Below are positions 1 to 8,701 of a DNA stretch of 59,234 nt, in pieces. Both the position numbers and the translations under genes were made by a program. Source of the DNA: Desulfocarbo indianensis (GTDB lineage Bacteria; Desulfobacterota; Desulfarculia; Desulfarculales; Desulfarculaceae). The stretch spans positions 1 to 59,234 of the forward strand of contig LBMP01000010.1 of the NCBI GenBank assembly GCA_001184205.1. The letters are read 5' to 3'. Each line of letters starts with the position of its first letter. Position 1 is the first letter of the stretch. The notes under the pieces are model-generated. The model was not told where the DNA came from. It did not search any database and was given only the letters and a program-made list of their open reading frames with translations.

Positions 1-1
1 A

Positions 2-859
2 TCCGAGGAGAGCAAGCAGCTGCGCAAGGAGATTCTGAAGGTGGTGGACAATGTGAGCGTGCGCCAGTTCTGGATGCACGACTTCGAGCGTTACGGGAAG
101 GACGACCTGGGGCCGCCCCGCAACAAACTCAGCAAACTCCTGGTGACCGGCACCGTCAGCCTGATGCTCTCCCAGCCGGACAGCCTCATCGATTTCGGCC
201 GAATTATGGACCAGAGCTTGATCCTTCTGGTCAACCTCTCCACCGTGGGCCCCACGGTGCGGGAAATCCTGGGCTGCTTCATCCTCTCCCTGCTGCATCT
301 CAACGCCCTGGGACGAAGCGGCATTCCCAGGGAAGACCGTAGGCCCTTTGACATCTACTGCGATGAAGCCCACCGCTTCATGACCGACGCCCTGGAGGAT
401 CTGATCGCCGAAACACGGAAATTCAACGTATCGCTGAACCTGGCCCACCAGTACATGAGCCAGTTCGGGCAGCGCAAAATCGACGCCTTTTCCAGCGTCG
501 GCACCACGGTCATCTTCAACGTGGATGAAAGGGATGCCCGCTATCTGACCAAGGACCTTCGTGGCAAGGTTAAGCCGGAGGATATGTTCAACCTGGAGGT
601 GGCCGAAGCCATAGCGCGCATTGGTGCCGAGGTGGTTAAGTTCCGTCTGCCGCCACCTCTGAATGCTGATGACAAGGCCAGGCGGGAACGAATCATCGAG
701 AATTCCCTTAGGCGCTATTATCGGCCGGTCCCAGAGGTGCGCAAGGCCATCTTGCGCAGAAGGGAGCGTTGGGCTCCGGCCTTCACCAGCCTGGCGTCCA
801 CTGTTGACCGGAATGAACAGGGGCAAATCGAGGAGTTCGTCTACGATGAGTTCTCATGA
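2..859 (+). CDS. Conjugative-type ATPase, TraM-recognition/HerA-like (5' truncated by window edge)
   Basis: This is the C-terminal part of an AAA-type ATPase resembling type IV coupling proteins and the 'TraM recognition site' family, which act at the inner membrane to pump DNA during conjugation. The reading frame is open to the left edge (the first in-frame codons read S-E-E-S-K), so the Walker A part is missing from the window. A Walker B-like stretch IYCDEAHRF lies about residues 118-126 of the visible part. It is followed by LNLAHQYMSQ, the sensor-like segment typical of this family, and then by GTTVIFNVDERDA. The next gene overlaps its stop by 14 bp, suggesting coupled translation. Confidence is high for the ATPase family, moderate for the role in transfer. 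Confidence 0.75.
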   Translation, partial: SEESKQLRKEILKVVDNVSVRQFWMHDFERYGKDDLGPPRNKLSKLLVTGTVSLMLSQPDSLIDFGRIMDQSLILLVNLSTVGPTVREILGCFILSLLHLNALGRSGIPREDRRPFDIYCDEAHRFMTDALEDLIAETRKFNVSLNLAHQYMSQFGQRKIDAFSSVGTTVIFNVDERDARYLTKDLRGKVKPEDMFNLEVAEAIARIGAEVVKFRLPPPLNADDKARRERIIENSLRRYYRPVPEVRKAILRRRERWAPAFTSLASTVDRNEQGQIEEFVYDEFS

Positions 860-1475
860 TCGACCTCGGGTTAACCGCTTGCTTGAGGAGGTCACCCGGC
901 TGCTGAGCGAAGATTGCCTGCGGGAGTCATGCGATGAACCTATTCAAGAAGCAGTCGGTCCCTTTCAGTGGTCCGAGTCTCCACCCTTGGATCAGGCCGT
1001 ATTCCTCGACATCCTCGGCTCTTTCGTGAGCCATGTATATGCTCATGCTTGGAGCCCCAAGCAGAAACTTGTTCCCGGCCAGGCCAGGGCCGAAGCCATA
1101 AGACTGCTTCAGGGCCATTACCAGGGCCAGAATGCCTCCGGCTATGAGGCGGCCTATTTGGATGCCCGACACCCCACCTTTGCCGGCCTGGAGTTCGTGC
1201 TGGGTCAACTCGGGCAAATCCTGGTGGACAAGGCGCGTAAGCAGCGGGTGCGCTGGGTACTTCATCAGTATTTGAATTGCCTGCCATGGGCACTAAGCCG
1301 CCAGGTAGCATCTGAACTGATGCAACGATGGCAAATCGTTGATGCCGAGAGTTTGCACCAAACCAATCCCTCCCAGATGGCCGATCATTGCGTCGACCTG
1401 CTGATGGCTCAAATCGCCTCCGAATCTCAAGTCTCGGAAATGTTGTCCGCTGGGACCGGCTTCCACGGTTTCTGA
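846..1475 (+). CDS. Hypothetical protein of the integrative element
   Basis: A 209-residue protein that I do not recognise. The ATG at 846 is chosen because it is preceded by a GAGGAG ribosome-binding site about 8 bp upstream and overlaps the end of the ATPase gene by 14 bp; an upstream in-frame extension would lie inside the ATPase gene. The protein is mostly alpha-helical in character and lacks a signal peptide, membrane segments or Cys clusters. The motif stretch around YLDARHPTFAGLEFVLGQL looks well structured. Overlap with the ATPase suggests the two are produced together, perhaps as an accessory factor. No function is proposed. Confidence 0.6.
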   Translation: MSSHDRPRVNRLLEEVTRLLSEDCLRESCDEPIQEAVGPFQWSESPPLDQAVFLDILGSFVSHVYAHAWSPKQKLVPGQARAEAIRLLQGHYQGQNASGYEAAYLDARHPTFAGLEFVLGQLGQILVDKARKQRVRWVLHQYLNCLPWALSRQVASELMQRWQIVDAESLHQTNPSQMADHCVDLLMAQIASESQVSEMLSAGTGFHGF

Positions 1476-1581
1476 AATCACATCCACCTGACTGCCGCTG
1501 TTGATCATGAGGGGCGCTTTCGCCTCTCGAACCAGCCAAGTCTTCACCCGCATAGAGAGTGAAGCCTTGGAGGTGAAAACA

Positions 1582-2619
1582 ATGGCGGAGACAATCAGAA
1601 GCGCACAAGAAAAGCTGAACCTATTCAAGCGGCGGTTCTCGGGGTTGAGAAACACCTTCGGAACCTACGACCCTGAGACCGGCCGGTCCTGGCAGGTGAA
1701 GCATCCGGTGACCGATGGAGTGTTTCTCGATCACCTCAGGGGGCGCCGGCCCTATGGGGTTTACCTGCTCACCGGTGACCGCACCAATGCGGCGGTGGTG
1801 GACTTCGACAATGATGATCTGAACCAGGTGGTGGATTTCATCGCGCGCGCGGCGCACTACAAGCTGAAGGCTCATATCGAGCGCAGCAAATCCAAAGGAC
1901 ACCACGCCTGGATTTTTTTCGGTGACAAGGGCGCCAACGCGGCCAAGGTCAGACTGGCGGTCTCGAACATCCTGGACGAGATCGATGCGCCGGACACGGA
2001 GATATTCCCCAAGCAGGACCGCCTGGACCCCTCCATCCCCTATGGCAATTTCATCAATGCCCCCTTGTTCGGGCGCCTGGTGCCGGAGGGCAAGACCGTA
2101 TTTCTGGACCCGACCAGCTTCAAGCCCTATCAGGATCAGTGGGCCTTTCTGGACTCGGCGGAAACGGTGGATGAATCCGTGCTGGATGAGTTGATCGAGA
2201 TCAATCAGTGGGGGGCAGAGAAGAGACAACCATCCCGGGACGTCTCTCGCCCCTCATCCGAGCCATCCATTGATTTCGGCTTGCCGCCCTGCGCCCAAAA
2301 GATGCTGCTCAACGGGGTGGAGCGATACCAGAGGGTCAGCTGTTTCCGCCTGGCGGTTCACTTCAAACGGTTGGGCATGCCCTATGACGTGGCCGTGGCC
2401 GCCCTCAAGGTCTGGTCCCTCAAGAACCGACCGCAAGGCGGCAAGGGGGTCATAACCGAACAGGAGGTCGTGGATCAGGCCCAGTACGCGTTCGAGCGCA
2501 ACTATCGTGGGTGTGGCTGCGAATCCCCCGCTATCTCGCCGCACTGCCAGGAAGGCTGCCCGGTGAAATCCAAGACCAGGCAAAAGGGCTTCAGTGAAGC
2601 TCAAGGAGGCTTGCAATGA
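1582..2619 (+). CDS. TOTE-type archaeo-eukaryotic primase domain protein
   Basis: A 345-residue protein whose first ~190 residues match the primase domain of TOTE conflict/mobile systems: [11 protein letters not shown], then [10 protein letters not shown], then [10 protein letters not shown] (the acidic catalytic patch), then [12 protein letters not shown] (the His of the second catalytic motif), and [11 protein letters not shown]-terminal Cys/His cluster (CGCESP...HCQEGC) may form a small zinc-binding unit. It probably primes or copies element DNA. The start at 1582 is supported by GGAGGTG seven bases upstream; upstream in-frame codons lack a ribosome-binding site. The stop overlaps the ParA start in ATGA. 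Full TOTE proteins often carry helicase and nuclease modules; here only the primase part is present, so a replication role is more likely than defence. Confidence 0.75.
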   Translation: MAETIRSAQEKLNLFKRRFSGLRNTFGTYDPETGRSWQVKHPVTDGVFLDHLRGRRPYGVYLLTGDRTNAAVVDFDNDDLNQVVDFIARAAHYKLKAHIERSKSKGHHAWIFFGDKGANAAKVRLAVSNILDEIDAPDTEIFPKQDRLDPSIPYGNFINAPLFGRLVPEGKTVFLDPTSFKPYQDQWAFLDSAETVDESVLDELIEINQWGAEKRQPSRDVSRPSSEPSIDFGLPPCAQKMLLNGVERYQRVSCFRLAVHFKRLGMPYDVAVAALKVWSLKNRPQGGKGVITEQEVVDQAQYAFERNYRGCGCESPAISPHCQEGCPVKSKTRQKGFSEAQGGLQ

Positions 2620-3281
2620 TCCTTTTGGTGGGAGCGGAAAAGGGCGGCACCGGCAAGACCACTCTGGCCGTGAACCTGGCCGCACTCAGGGCCAGTCGCG
2701 GGTATGAAGTATTGCTTTTGGACGCCGATCCTCAGAAGTCCATGTCCTTTTGGTCCGCCACCAGGGATTCGGAGGGCAGCGGTCAAGGCATGACCTGTGT
2801 GCAGAAGACTGGGGACCTACGTTCCTCGGTGATGAGCCTGGCTCCGAAGTTCGATGACGTGATCATCGACACCGGCGGCCGGGACTCGGAAGAACTGCGC
2901 TCGGCCTTGCTTGTGGCCAACCTGCTGCTCATACCCATTAAGCCCAGCCAGTATGATCTTTGGTCACTGGCCAAAATGGCAGTCCTGGTCGATGACGCCC
3001 GCACCTTCAACCCCAACCTCTCCGCCTTGGCCACCATAAATCTGGCCAGCCCGCACCCCGGCGTCAGCGAGGTGGAAGAGGCAAAGAGCTACCTCGCCGA
3101 CTACAAGCAGATCAGGGTGGCCAAGTCCGTCCTGCGTGACCGCATAGCCTTTCGCCGCTCCACTCGCCAAGGGCAAGCGGTGGGCGAGATGAAGGCCATC
3201 GATTCCAAGGCCAACCTGGAAATCACATCCCTTTACCAAGAGGTGTTCCATGACCGGGCTCAGAAGACCGCCTGTGGTTGA
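2616..3281 (+). CDS. ParA/MinD-family partition ATPase
   Basis: A 221-residue ParA-like ATPase with the deviant Walker A motif KGGTGKTT near residue 9, LLLDADPQ (Walker A') near residue 37, and VIIDTGGRD (Walker B) near residue 85. Short ParA proteins of this type, without an N-terminal HTH, segregate plasmids and integrative elements or position complexes on the nucleoid. The start codon shares ATGA with the primase stop, and the next gene begins 32 bp before its end, so the three genes form one translational unit. A ParB-like partner is expected next; the following gene is a candidate but lacks an obvious ParB nuclease-fold motif. Family assignment is firm. Confidence 0.9.
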   Translation: MILLVGAEKGGTGKTTLAVNLAALRASRGYEVLLLDADPQKSMSFWSATRDSEGSGQGMTCVQKTGDLRSSVMSLAPKFDDVIIDTGGRDSEELRSALLVANLLLIPIKPSQYDLWSLAKMAVLVDDARTFNPNLSALATINLASPHPGVSEVEEAKSYLADYKQIRVAKSVLRDRIAFRRSTRQGQAVGEMKAIDSKANLEITSLYQEVFHDRAQKTACG

Positions 3282-3951
3282 TATCAACACCGCCCGGGCA
3301 GACAGCTTTGTCGGGGGTGGTGGGGCCGTGGCCAGGTATGAGCCAGATGAGGCGACTTCCGCCCTTGCCCACATTGACCGGGCCGAGCAGGCCCTGGAAC
3401 AGGCGTCCACCATCGATGTGGTCAAGGGCATCCGTGACCAGGCCGAGGCCCTGCGCCTCTATGCCAGGCAGGCCCAAAGGTCTTTTGAGATTCAAAACCG
3501 CTGCGCCGAGATCAAGCTCATGGCGGAGCGCAAAGCCGGTCTGATGTTGATCGAGCAGGACAAAAACAAGGGGGCCGCCGCCCCTTCGGAGGCGCGCGAG
3601 GACATCCCCCGCCTAAAGGACTTGGGCATCTCATACTCCCAATCCAGCCGGTGGCAGGCCATCGCTGGAATCCCCAGCGAAAACTTCGAGCAAAGGCTCG
3701 AAAGTTTGAAACGGGGCGGGAAGGAGATTACCAGTACGGAATTTCTTCGTCTGGCCAAGAAGTTGGCGTGTTCGGACAAGCCTCGCAAAGATGAAGGCAG
3801 CGTTGAAGAAAAGGTTTCAGAGGAATTCCGGTTGGCTACGGACGCGCTACGCAAGGCGATAATCTCCGCCAGAAGCTCTGGATGGCAGGATACATCCAGG
3901 GCTGCCGCCCTGGCTTTGGTCAAATCACTTGCGGCATTGATTCGAGCCTAA
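3250..3951 (+). CDS. Phage/element helical protein next to ParA (ParB-like position)
   Basis: A 233-residue protein starting inside the parA gene with AGAGGTG six bases before the ATG. Its central part ([12 protein letters not shown]..., [16 protein letters not shown]) and the segment [18 protein letters not shown] followed by [10 protein letters not shown] resemble a widespread phage and island protein family in which the last part looks like a helix-turn-helix. It probably binds DNA and, given its position directly after ParA, could act as the centromere-binding partner. This role is inferred from location only. No membrane segment or catalytic motif is visible. The C-terminal 50 residues are helical and charged. 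Confidence 0.6.
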   Translation: MTGLRRPPVVDINTARADSFVGGGGAVARYEPDEATSALAHIDRAEQALEQASTIDVVKGIRDQAEALRLYARQAQRSFEIQNRCAEIKLMAERKAGLMLIEQDKNKGAAAPSEAREDIPRLKDLGISYSQSSRWQAIAGIPSENFEQRLESLKRGGKEITSTEFLRLAKKLACSDKPRKDEGSVEEKVSEEFRLATDALRKAIISARSSGWQDTSRAAALALVKSLAALIRA

Positions 3952-3956
3952 ACAAG

Positions 3957-4406
3957 ATGCCGAGCGAAGCATTCAATAACGCCCCTCATCCAGCCTTGGG
4001 TACCCTTGGCAGGAAGCTGCCTCCCCCGGAAGTCGCTGCACTCTTCGAGGTTGCCGAGAGCACCATACTTCGCTACCCTGATCGGTACGGAGGGGTGCGT
4101 ATCTCTAACCGTGTCCTGCTCTTTGAAAACTTAATAGAGGATGCAGTTAGGAGGACGTATGCCCAGCAGACGAGTGCGCAACAACAAGACCAAGTGGGTA
4201 GCCCAGGTGAGCAGGCAGGAATTCCGCAAACAAAAGATCTGCGGATCAAAGAAGGAGGCCGTCGCCTGGGAGATCACCATAAACCATTTACTGGACTCGG
4301 GGGTGAATCCCCTGGAACTGGAGAGGTTGCTTCGAGAGGGAACGCCCTTGGAGCGGATTCAGGAGGCCTTGGAGAGGATGAAGACCCCTTCGGTCTCCTT
4401 GCTTGA
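3957..4406 (+). CDS. Small HTH (excisionase-like) protein; 3' half overlaps the integrase
   Basis: The first ~65 residues contain LPPPEVAALFEVAESTILRY followed by GGVRISNRVLLFEN, a MerR/excisionase-type helix-turn-helix plus wing, as found just before integrases of many islands. The ATG at 3957 lies 5 bp after the preceding stop, without a strong ribosome-binding site. The HTH domain is complete by about 4150, but the frame has no stop until 4406, about 250 bp inside the integrase gene. The distal translation looks like an out-of-frame reading of integrase sequence. Either the protein carries a meaningless tail, or a sequence change has removed its stop. The likely role is control of integration/excision direction. 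Confidence 0.55.
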   Translation: MPSEAFNNAPHPALGTLGRKLPPPEVAALFEVAESTILRYPDRYGGVRISNRVLLFENLIEDAVRRTYAQQTSAQQQDQVGSPGEQAGIPQTKDLRIKEGGRRLGDHHKPFTGLGGESPGTGEVASRGNALGADSGGLGEDEDPFGLLA

Positions 4407-5328
4407 GTGGGCCAACGATTACTTGGCTTACGCCCAGAGGTTCAGCGAAAAAACCCGGGGTGATAAACGGGATTGCTTCCGCAACCTTATCAAGCGCCTT
4501 GGGCCCCATACCCTCATTGAAGAAGTGACCGCAGGCATCGCCCTGGATTACCTCCAGCACCACTACAAAAGGCGGAGCGGTCACGCCGCCAACAAGGAGC
4601 GCAAGAACCTTGTTGCGGCCTGGAACTGGGGAATCAAATACCGGGCCTTTCCGGCCCCAAACCCGTTTCAGCTGGTGGACCAATTCCCCCACGACGCCAG
4701 TCCCCACTATGTGCCTCCGCTGGAAGATTTCTGGAAAGTCTTCGATGTGGCGGAAGGTCAGGACCGCGTGATGCTCCTCACCTTTTTGCACACGGCGGGA
4801 CGGCGAGGCGAAATCTATCGGCTCAAGTGGGAGGACGTGGACTTCATCAGGCGCAGGATTCGCCTTTTTACGAGGAAGCGCATGGGCGGGTCACTGGAGG
4901 CTGACTGGATGCCCATGACCGATGAATTGGTGGAAACCCTGCAAGCCCACAAGGCTTCAGCAATAAATGAATGGGTCTTTGTCGCCCAGGAATTGAAGCA
5001 CTATGGCAACCCCTTCAAGGTGAGACGGCACTGGCCCAAAAACCTGTGCAAGCTGGCTGGCGTGAAGCCCTTTGGATGCCATGGGATCAGAGGGTTGGCC
5101 AGCAGCATTCTGGCCCAGAAGGATGTCCCCATGAAGGTCATCCAAGAGATGCTTCGCCACAAGAGCCTGAGCACCACTGAGCGCTATGTGAGGGGCCTTA
5201 CCTCCATCAGGCCTTACCTGAAGGTGCTGGAGGGAGGCAGGAGCAAACCGGAAACCCAAACCCCATTTACTTCCGATTTACTTCCCGAGGCCGACAAGAA
5301 AGAAAAAGAGGCCAGCCAATCCGGCTAA
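4159..5328 (+). CDS. int: Tyrosine-type site-specific integrase
   Basis: A 389-residue tyrosine recombinase. The N-terminal ~45 residues (RVRNNKTKWVAQVSRQEFRK) look like an arm-type DNA-binding domain, then a SAM-like core-binding domain, then the catalytic domain with TAGRRGEIYRLKWEDVDF (first Arg), CHGIRGLAS (His-x-x-Arg), LRHKS (second His) and TERYVRG (nucleophilic Tyr). All catalytic residues are present, so it should be active. The ATG at 4159 is preceded by AGGAGG; an in-frame TAG at 4135 rules out a much earlier start (ATG 4141 is the only alternative). It ends 14 bp before the 3' end of tRNA-Glu, the expected position relative to an attachment site. Confidence 0.9.
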   Translation: MPSRRVRNNKTKWVAQVSRQEFRKQKICGSKKEAVAWEITINHLLDSGVNPLELERLLREGTPLERIQEALERMKTPSVSLLEWANDYLAYAQRFSEKTRGDKRDCFRNLIKRLGPHTLIEEVTAGIALDYLQHHYKRRSGHAANKERKNLVAAWNWGIKYRAFPAPNPFQLVDQFPHDASPHYVPPLEDFWKVFDVAEGQDRVMLLTFLHTAGRRGEIYRLKWEDVDFIRRRIRLFTRKRMGGSLEADWMPMTDELVETLQAHKASAINEWVFVAQELKHYGNPFKVRRHWPKNLCKLAGVKPFGCHGIRGLASSILAQKDVPMKVIQEMLRHKSLSTTERYVRGLTSIRPYLKVLEGGRSKPETQTPFTSDLLPEADKKEKEASQSG

Positions 5329-5342
5329 CCTCTTGATATTGT

Positions 5343-5418
5343 TGGCAGTCCCAACGGGACTCGAACCCGTGTCTTCGGCGTGAGAGGCCGATATCCTAGA
5401 CCACTAGACGATGGGACC
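5343..5418 (-). tRNA. tRNA-Glu (anticodon CTC)
   Basis: The minus strand folds as a cloverleaf of 76 nt including an encoded CCA. The acceptor 5' side GGTCCCA pairs with TGGGACT (one G-U pair at the end), the D arm carries GTCTAGTGG, the anticodon loop CTCTCAC gives anticodon CTC, and the T arm reads CGGGTTCGAGTCCCG. It lies 15 bp downstream of tRNA-Gln on the same strand and is the likely target of the integrase that ends just beyond its 3' end. The gene remains complete after integration, as is usual. Confidence 0.95.
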
Positions 5419-5433
5419 GCATATGTTCGCTGT

Positions 5434-5507
<74 letters not shown>

Positions 5508-5547
5508 GCACTCGAAGTTCTGTATTTAGCGGAAGATACCCCCAGCG

Positions 5548-6981
5548 TCAAGAGGTTTCCGCTGGATTTTTCGCCAGGTCCGCGGCGGCGGCCAGCCGGG
5601 CCAGCACCCTGTCGCGTCCCAGGATGTCCATCACCTCGAAAATGCCCGGACTGGCGGTGCGGCCCACCAGGGCCACCCGCACCGGCTGGGCCACCGCGCC
5701 CAGCTTGATGCTGTTTTGCTCAGCCAGGTCACGGAAGGCCTGCTCCATGGCCTGGGTGTCGTTGACCCCGATTTCGGCAACCAAATCGCGCACTCTGGCC
5801 AGCACCAGCGCGCTGGCGGGCGTCAAAAATTTCCTGGCGGCCTTGGGGTCCATGACCGGCTGCTCCAAAAGATAAGGCTCGGCCCAATCGGCCAGGTCAG
5901 CCAGGGTGGGCGTGCGCGGGGTCAGTTCCGGTATGGCCTTCAGAAGCAACGGCTCCTGCTCCGGCTTGAGCTGGATGCCGCGCTGGGCCAGGAAGGGCCT
6001 GACCGGTTCGAGCAAACGCTTTGGCTCGGCGGCCTGCATATAGCGGGCGTTCATTTTCAAGAGCTTGTCCTGATCGAAAACCGCCGCACTCTTGCCCACC
6101 GCATCCAGGTCGAAGAACTGTATCAGCTCATCGCGGCTGAATATTTCCTGATCGCCGTGGGACCAGCCCAAACGGGCCAGGGTGTTGAGCATGGCCTCGG
6201 GCAGATAGCCCATGTCGCGGTAGGCCACCACGCTGGTGGCGCCGTGGCGCTTGGAAAGCTTGGTCTTGTCCGGGCCCAGGATCATGGGAATGTGGGCGAA
6301 TACCGGCGGCTTGGCCTCCAGGGCCTGATAGAGCAATATCTGACGCGGCGTGTTGGCCACGTGATCGTCGCCGCGGATCACGTGGGTTATGCCCATGTCG
6401 ATGTCATCCACCACCACGGCCAGGTGATAGGTGGGCGAGCCGTCGCTCCGCAGGATGACCAGGTCGTCCATCTCTTCGTTTTCCCAAGAGATAGGACCTT
6501 TGACCTGGTCGTGCCAGGCGGTGCTGCCGGTTCTGGGTCCCTTGAAGCGCACCACCGCGCCCGGCCCTGGCCCCAGGCCCTTTTCGCGGCAGGAGCCATC
6601 GTACATGGGCTTGCCGCCCTGGGCCATGGCTTGTTCGCGCTTTTGCTTTAACTCTTCCGGCGAACAGTGGCACCAATAGGCGCGGCCCTTGGCCACCAGG
6701 CCTTCCACCGCCTCCCGGTAGCGGTCAAAGCGCTGGGTTTGATAATAGGGCCCCTCGTCGTGGTCCAGGCCCAGCCAGTCCATGGCGTCCAAAATGGATT
6801 CGACGTATTCCTGCTTGGAGCGCTCGCGGTCGGTGTCTTCCAGGCGCAGCACGAAGCTGCCGTTGTGGTGTCTGGCGAAAAGCCAATTAAATAGCGCAGT
6901 TCTAGCTCCTCCCAAATGCAGGGCCCCCGTGGGCGAGGGAGGGAAGCGGGTACGTATCTTGGGTGTGTTGTCTTGGCTCAT
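5548..6981 (-). CDS. gltX: Glutamyl-tRNA synthetase
   Basis: A 477-residue class I synthetase that attaches glutamate to tRNA-Glu (and to tRNA-Gln if non-discriminating). The HIGH-type motif is in SPTGALHLGG near residue 20, and the KMSKS-type motif TKLSKRHG near residue 240. Between them are the GluRS stretches RLEDTDRERS and VIRGDDHVANT. The length is normal for bacterial GluRS. It is the first gene of a likely unit with two tRNAs downstream, one for each of its potential substrates. Discriminating and non-discriminating forms cannot be separated by eye. Confidence 0.97.
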   Translation of the reverse strand: MSQDNTPKIRTRFPPSPTGALHLGGARTALFNWLFARHHNGSFVLRLEDTDRERSKQEYVESILDAMDWLGLDHDEGPYYQTQRFDRYREAVEGLVAKGRAYWCHCSPEELKQKREQAMAQGGKPMYDGSCREKGLGPGPGAVVRFKGPRTGSTAWHDQVKGPISWENEEMDDLVILRSDGSPTYHLAVVVDDIDMGITHVIRGDDHVANTPRQILLYQALEAKPPVFAHIPMILGPDKTKLSKRHGATSVVAYRDMGYLPEAMLNTLARLGWSHGDQEIFSRDELIQFFDLDAVGKSAAVFDQDKLLKMNARYMQAAEPKRLLEPVRPFLAQRGIQLKPEQEPLLLKAIPELTPRTPTLADLADWAEPYLLEQPVMDPKAARKFLTPASALVLARVRDLVAEIGVNDTQAMEQAFRDLAEQNSIKLGAVAQPVRVALVGRTASPGIFEVMDILGRDRVLARLAAAADLAKNPAETS

Positions 6982-7023
6982 GACTCTACATTCTTAAAGC
7001 TATTGCTTAAGCTAGCCTGATAA

Positions 7024-7052
7024 TTGAAAACGGCCACCCGAAGCGGGGCCGT
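7024..7052 (-). terminator. Rho-independent terminator after the AmmeMemoRadiSam B gene
   Basis: On the minus strand ACGGCC and GGCCGT form a GC-rich stem (7047-7052 with 7030-7035) with a CG-rich inner part, followed by TTTTC. It lies between the upstream minus-strand gene and gltX, so gltX probably has its own promoter. Confidence 0.6.
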
Positions 7053-7133
7053 GGCGGCTAGTGTACCTTTTACGATCCCAAAAAGCCAGACCAAGGCCCA
7101 GGCGCCACAGCAAGCGCGCGATTCAGGCCCTGG

Positions 7134-7940
7134 CTATTTGATGATGAGCCCCGCGTAACCCACCACCTGCTGATAATCCCCGCTGGCTTCACCGCTGTTG
7201 GTGTAGGCCACCAGCTCGGCCTGGGTCGCGCCCAGTTCCTTGGCCGCAATCAAGACCACGGTGGTGGGCAGGACCCCGCACATGGTGATGCCCAGGCCCC
7301 GCACCGTGTCGTAAAGGCCCTTGGGGTCCAGGGCCAGGATCCGCTCGATGGCCTTGGTGTCCTTGGCCTTGGCTTCTTGGGCTGATTCGTAATGGGTCAT
7401 GTCGGTGCTGGCCACCATGAGCACAGGCTGGGCCACGGCCTTGATGGCCCTGGCCAAACCCAGGCCCAGTTGCAGACAGTCCTCATAGCCCAGGCGGCCC
7501 AGGCAAAGCGGGGTGAGCATAAAATCCTCGCGCAGGGCCTGCAGAAAAGGCACCTGCACCTCCAGGGAGTGCTCGTACTGGTGGGCCAGGGAATCCTCCT
7601 CCACCAGGGCGCAGTTTTCTTTGAGGGCGGAGCCCAGTTCCGCGTCCAGCGCCACCCGGCCCAGGGGCGTGAGCCAATGGCCCTGGCTCATGACCGCCAC
7701 GTCGGCGCCCATGCCCCGGTGGTTGGGACCCAGCACCACCACCCGGCCGGGAATCTCCAGGCGGCCCAGAACCTGGCCCGCCACCTTGCCCGAATACACG
7801 TATCCCGCATGCGGGCTCACCGCGGCCAGGGCCTTTTGGGGTTGGGCGGGGCGGTTTTTGAGGAATCCATCCATCATATAGCGCAAGGCCCCGGGATCGC
7901 CTGGATAGAATTGATCGGCCACCACTGGATGGCGCAGCAT
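7134..7940 (-). CDS. amrB: AmmeMemoRadiSam system protein B (Memo family)
   Basis: A 268-residue Memo-family protein. Seen: VADQFYPGDP at the N-terminus, SPHAGYVYSG near residue 44, LGPNHRGMG near 72, EHSLEVQVPFLQ near 125, STDMTHYE near 185 and NSGEASGDYQQVVGYAGL at the end, all hallmarks of the family, whose fold resembles non-haem iron dioxygenases. It is commonly linked with AMMECR1 and a radical SAM protein (AmmeMemoRadiSam), neither of which is adjacent here. The biochemical role is not established. The start at 7940 is supported by GGGAGG five bases upstream. It is transcribed away from the isochorismatase-like gene. Confidence 0.9.
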   Translation of the reverse strand: MLRHPVVADQFYPGDPGALRYMMDGFLKNRPAQPQKALAAVSPHAGYVYSGKVAGQVLGRLEIPGRVVVLGPNHRGMGADVAVMSQGHWLTPLGRVALDAELGSALKENCALVEEDSLAHQYEHSLEVQVPFLQALREDFMLTPLCLGRLGYEDCLQLGLGLARAIKAVAQPVLMVASTDMTHYESAQEAKAKDTKAIERILALDPKGLYDTVRGLGITMCGVLPTTVVLIAAKELGATQAELVAYTNSGEASGDYQQVVGYAGLIIK

Positions 7941-8023
7941 GGCAACCTCCCGAATTGAGTTGTCCTGATCTTGCCTTGGGGCGCGGGGGCGGCTGGCGCC
8001 GAGATCGCCCCAGGCGCGCCGTC

Positions 8024-8052
8024 TTGAACGGCCGCTGCTCACAGGATACAAT
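8024..8052 (+). promoter_or_regulatory. Sigma-70-type promoter
   Basis: TTGAAC at 8024-8029 and TACAAT at 8047-8052 with a 17-bp spacer, 30 bp before the isochorismatase-like gene. Confidence 0.6.
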
Positions 8053-8081
8053 GTTAAACCCGGACAGGGAGGGAAAATACC

Positions 8082-8597
8082 ATGCCCCAGGCTCTTTTGA
8101 TCGTGGACATGCTCAATGACTTCGTGCGCCCGCAGGGAGCCCTGGCGGTGCCCGGAGCCCAGGAGATAATCCCCCATATCCAGAGGGAGCTGGCGGCCGC
8201 CCGCCAGGCGGGGCATGCCGTGATCTATGTTTGCGACGCCCATGATCCGGATGACCTGGAGTTTGAGCGCTATCCGGCCCACGCCGTGGCCGGCAGCCAG
8301 GGCGCCGAGATAATCCCCGAGCTGAGCCCGGCCCCCGGCGACCAGGTGATCCCTAAAAAGCGCCTCAGCGCCTTCTATGACACCCGGCTTGACAACGTCA
8401 TCTCCCGCCTCCGGCCGGAAAAGGCCACCGTGGTGGGAGTGGTGACCCATATCTGCGTGATGGAGGCGGTTGCCGGCCTTTGCGACCGCGACATCCCGGC
8501 CAGGGTTCCCCGCGATTGCGTGGCCGACTTCGACCAGGAGCAGGCGGCCATGGCCCTGAAACGCATGGCTTCGGTTTTCGGCGCGGAGATCGTCTGA
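8082..8597 (+). CDS. Cysteine hydrolase, isochorismatase/nicotinamidase family
   Basis: A 171-residue single-domain hydrolase. The catalytic triad is visible: Asp in LLIVDMLNDF (residue 9), Lys in VIPKKRLSAFYDT (about residue 92) and Cys in GVVTHICVMEA (about residue 125). DAHDPDDLEF followed by AHAV resembles the metal-site region of nicotinamidases, so nicotinamide or another small amide is a possible substrate. It acts in the cytoplasm, with no signal peptide. It stands alone behind its own promoter and is divergent from the Memo-family gene. The exact substrate cannot be assigned from sequence alone. Confidence 0.85.
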   Translation: MPQALLIVDMLNDFVRPQGALAVPGAQEIIPHIQRELAAARQAGHAVIYVCDAHDPDDLEFERYPAHAVAGSQGAEIIPELSPAPGDQVIPKKRLSAFYDTRLDNVISRLRPEKATVVGVVTHICVMEAVAGLCDRDIPARVPRDCVADFDQEQAAMALKRMASVFGAEIV

Positions 8598-8701
8598 CCG
8601 CCTCGCCGGTTGCGGCTGTAGAGTGAGGTCATGGCCGGGCGCCGGCGGGGGACTGGTTAACGCCATACCGGGTCTTTTATTCTTTTGTCGCGGGTCCAAT
8701 A

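Larger units (their letters stand above)
1..5342. mobile_element. Integrative element, right-hand part (left part outside window)
   Basis: Seven same-strand genes with a mobile-element profile end in a tyrosine integrase whose stop lies 14 bp from the 3' end of a tRNA-Glu gene on the opposite strand. Seen directly: a conjugation-type ATPase, a TOTE-type archaeo-eukaryotic primase, a ParA ATPase, an HTH/excisionase-like ORF and an integrase, with start/stop overlaps between several of them. Known: tyrosine integrases commonly insert at tRNA 3' ends and leave the tRNA intact. Inferred: the element uses the tRNA-Glu 3' end as its attachment site and its other end lies left of the window. The genes look less GC-rich than those to the right of the tRNAs. 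It could be an ICE or a mobilizable plasmid-like island; relaxase and mating-pair genes are not visible here. Confidence 0.75.
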
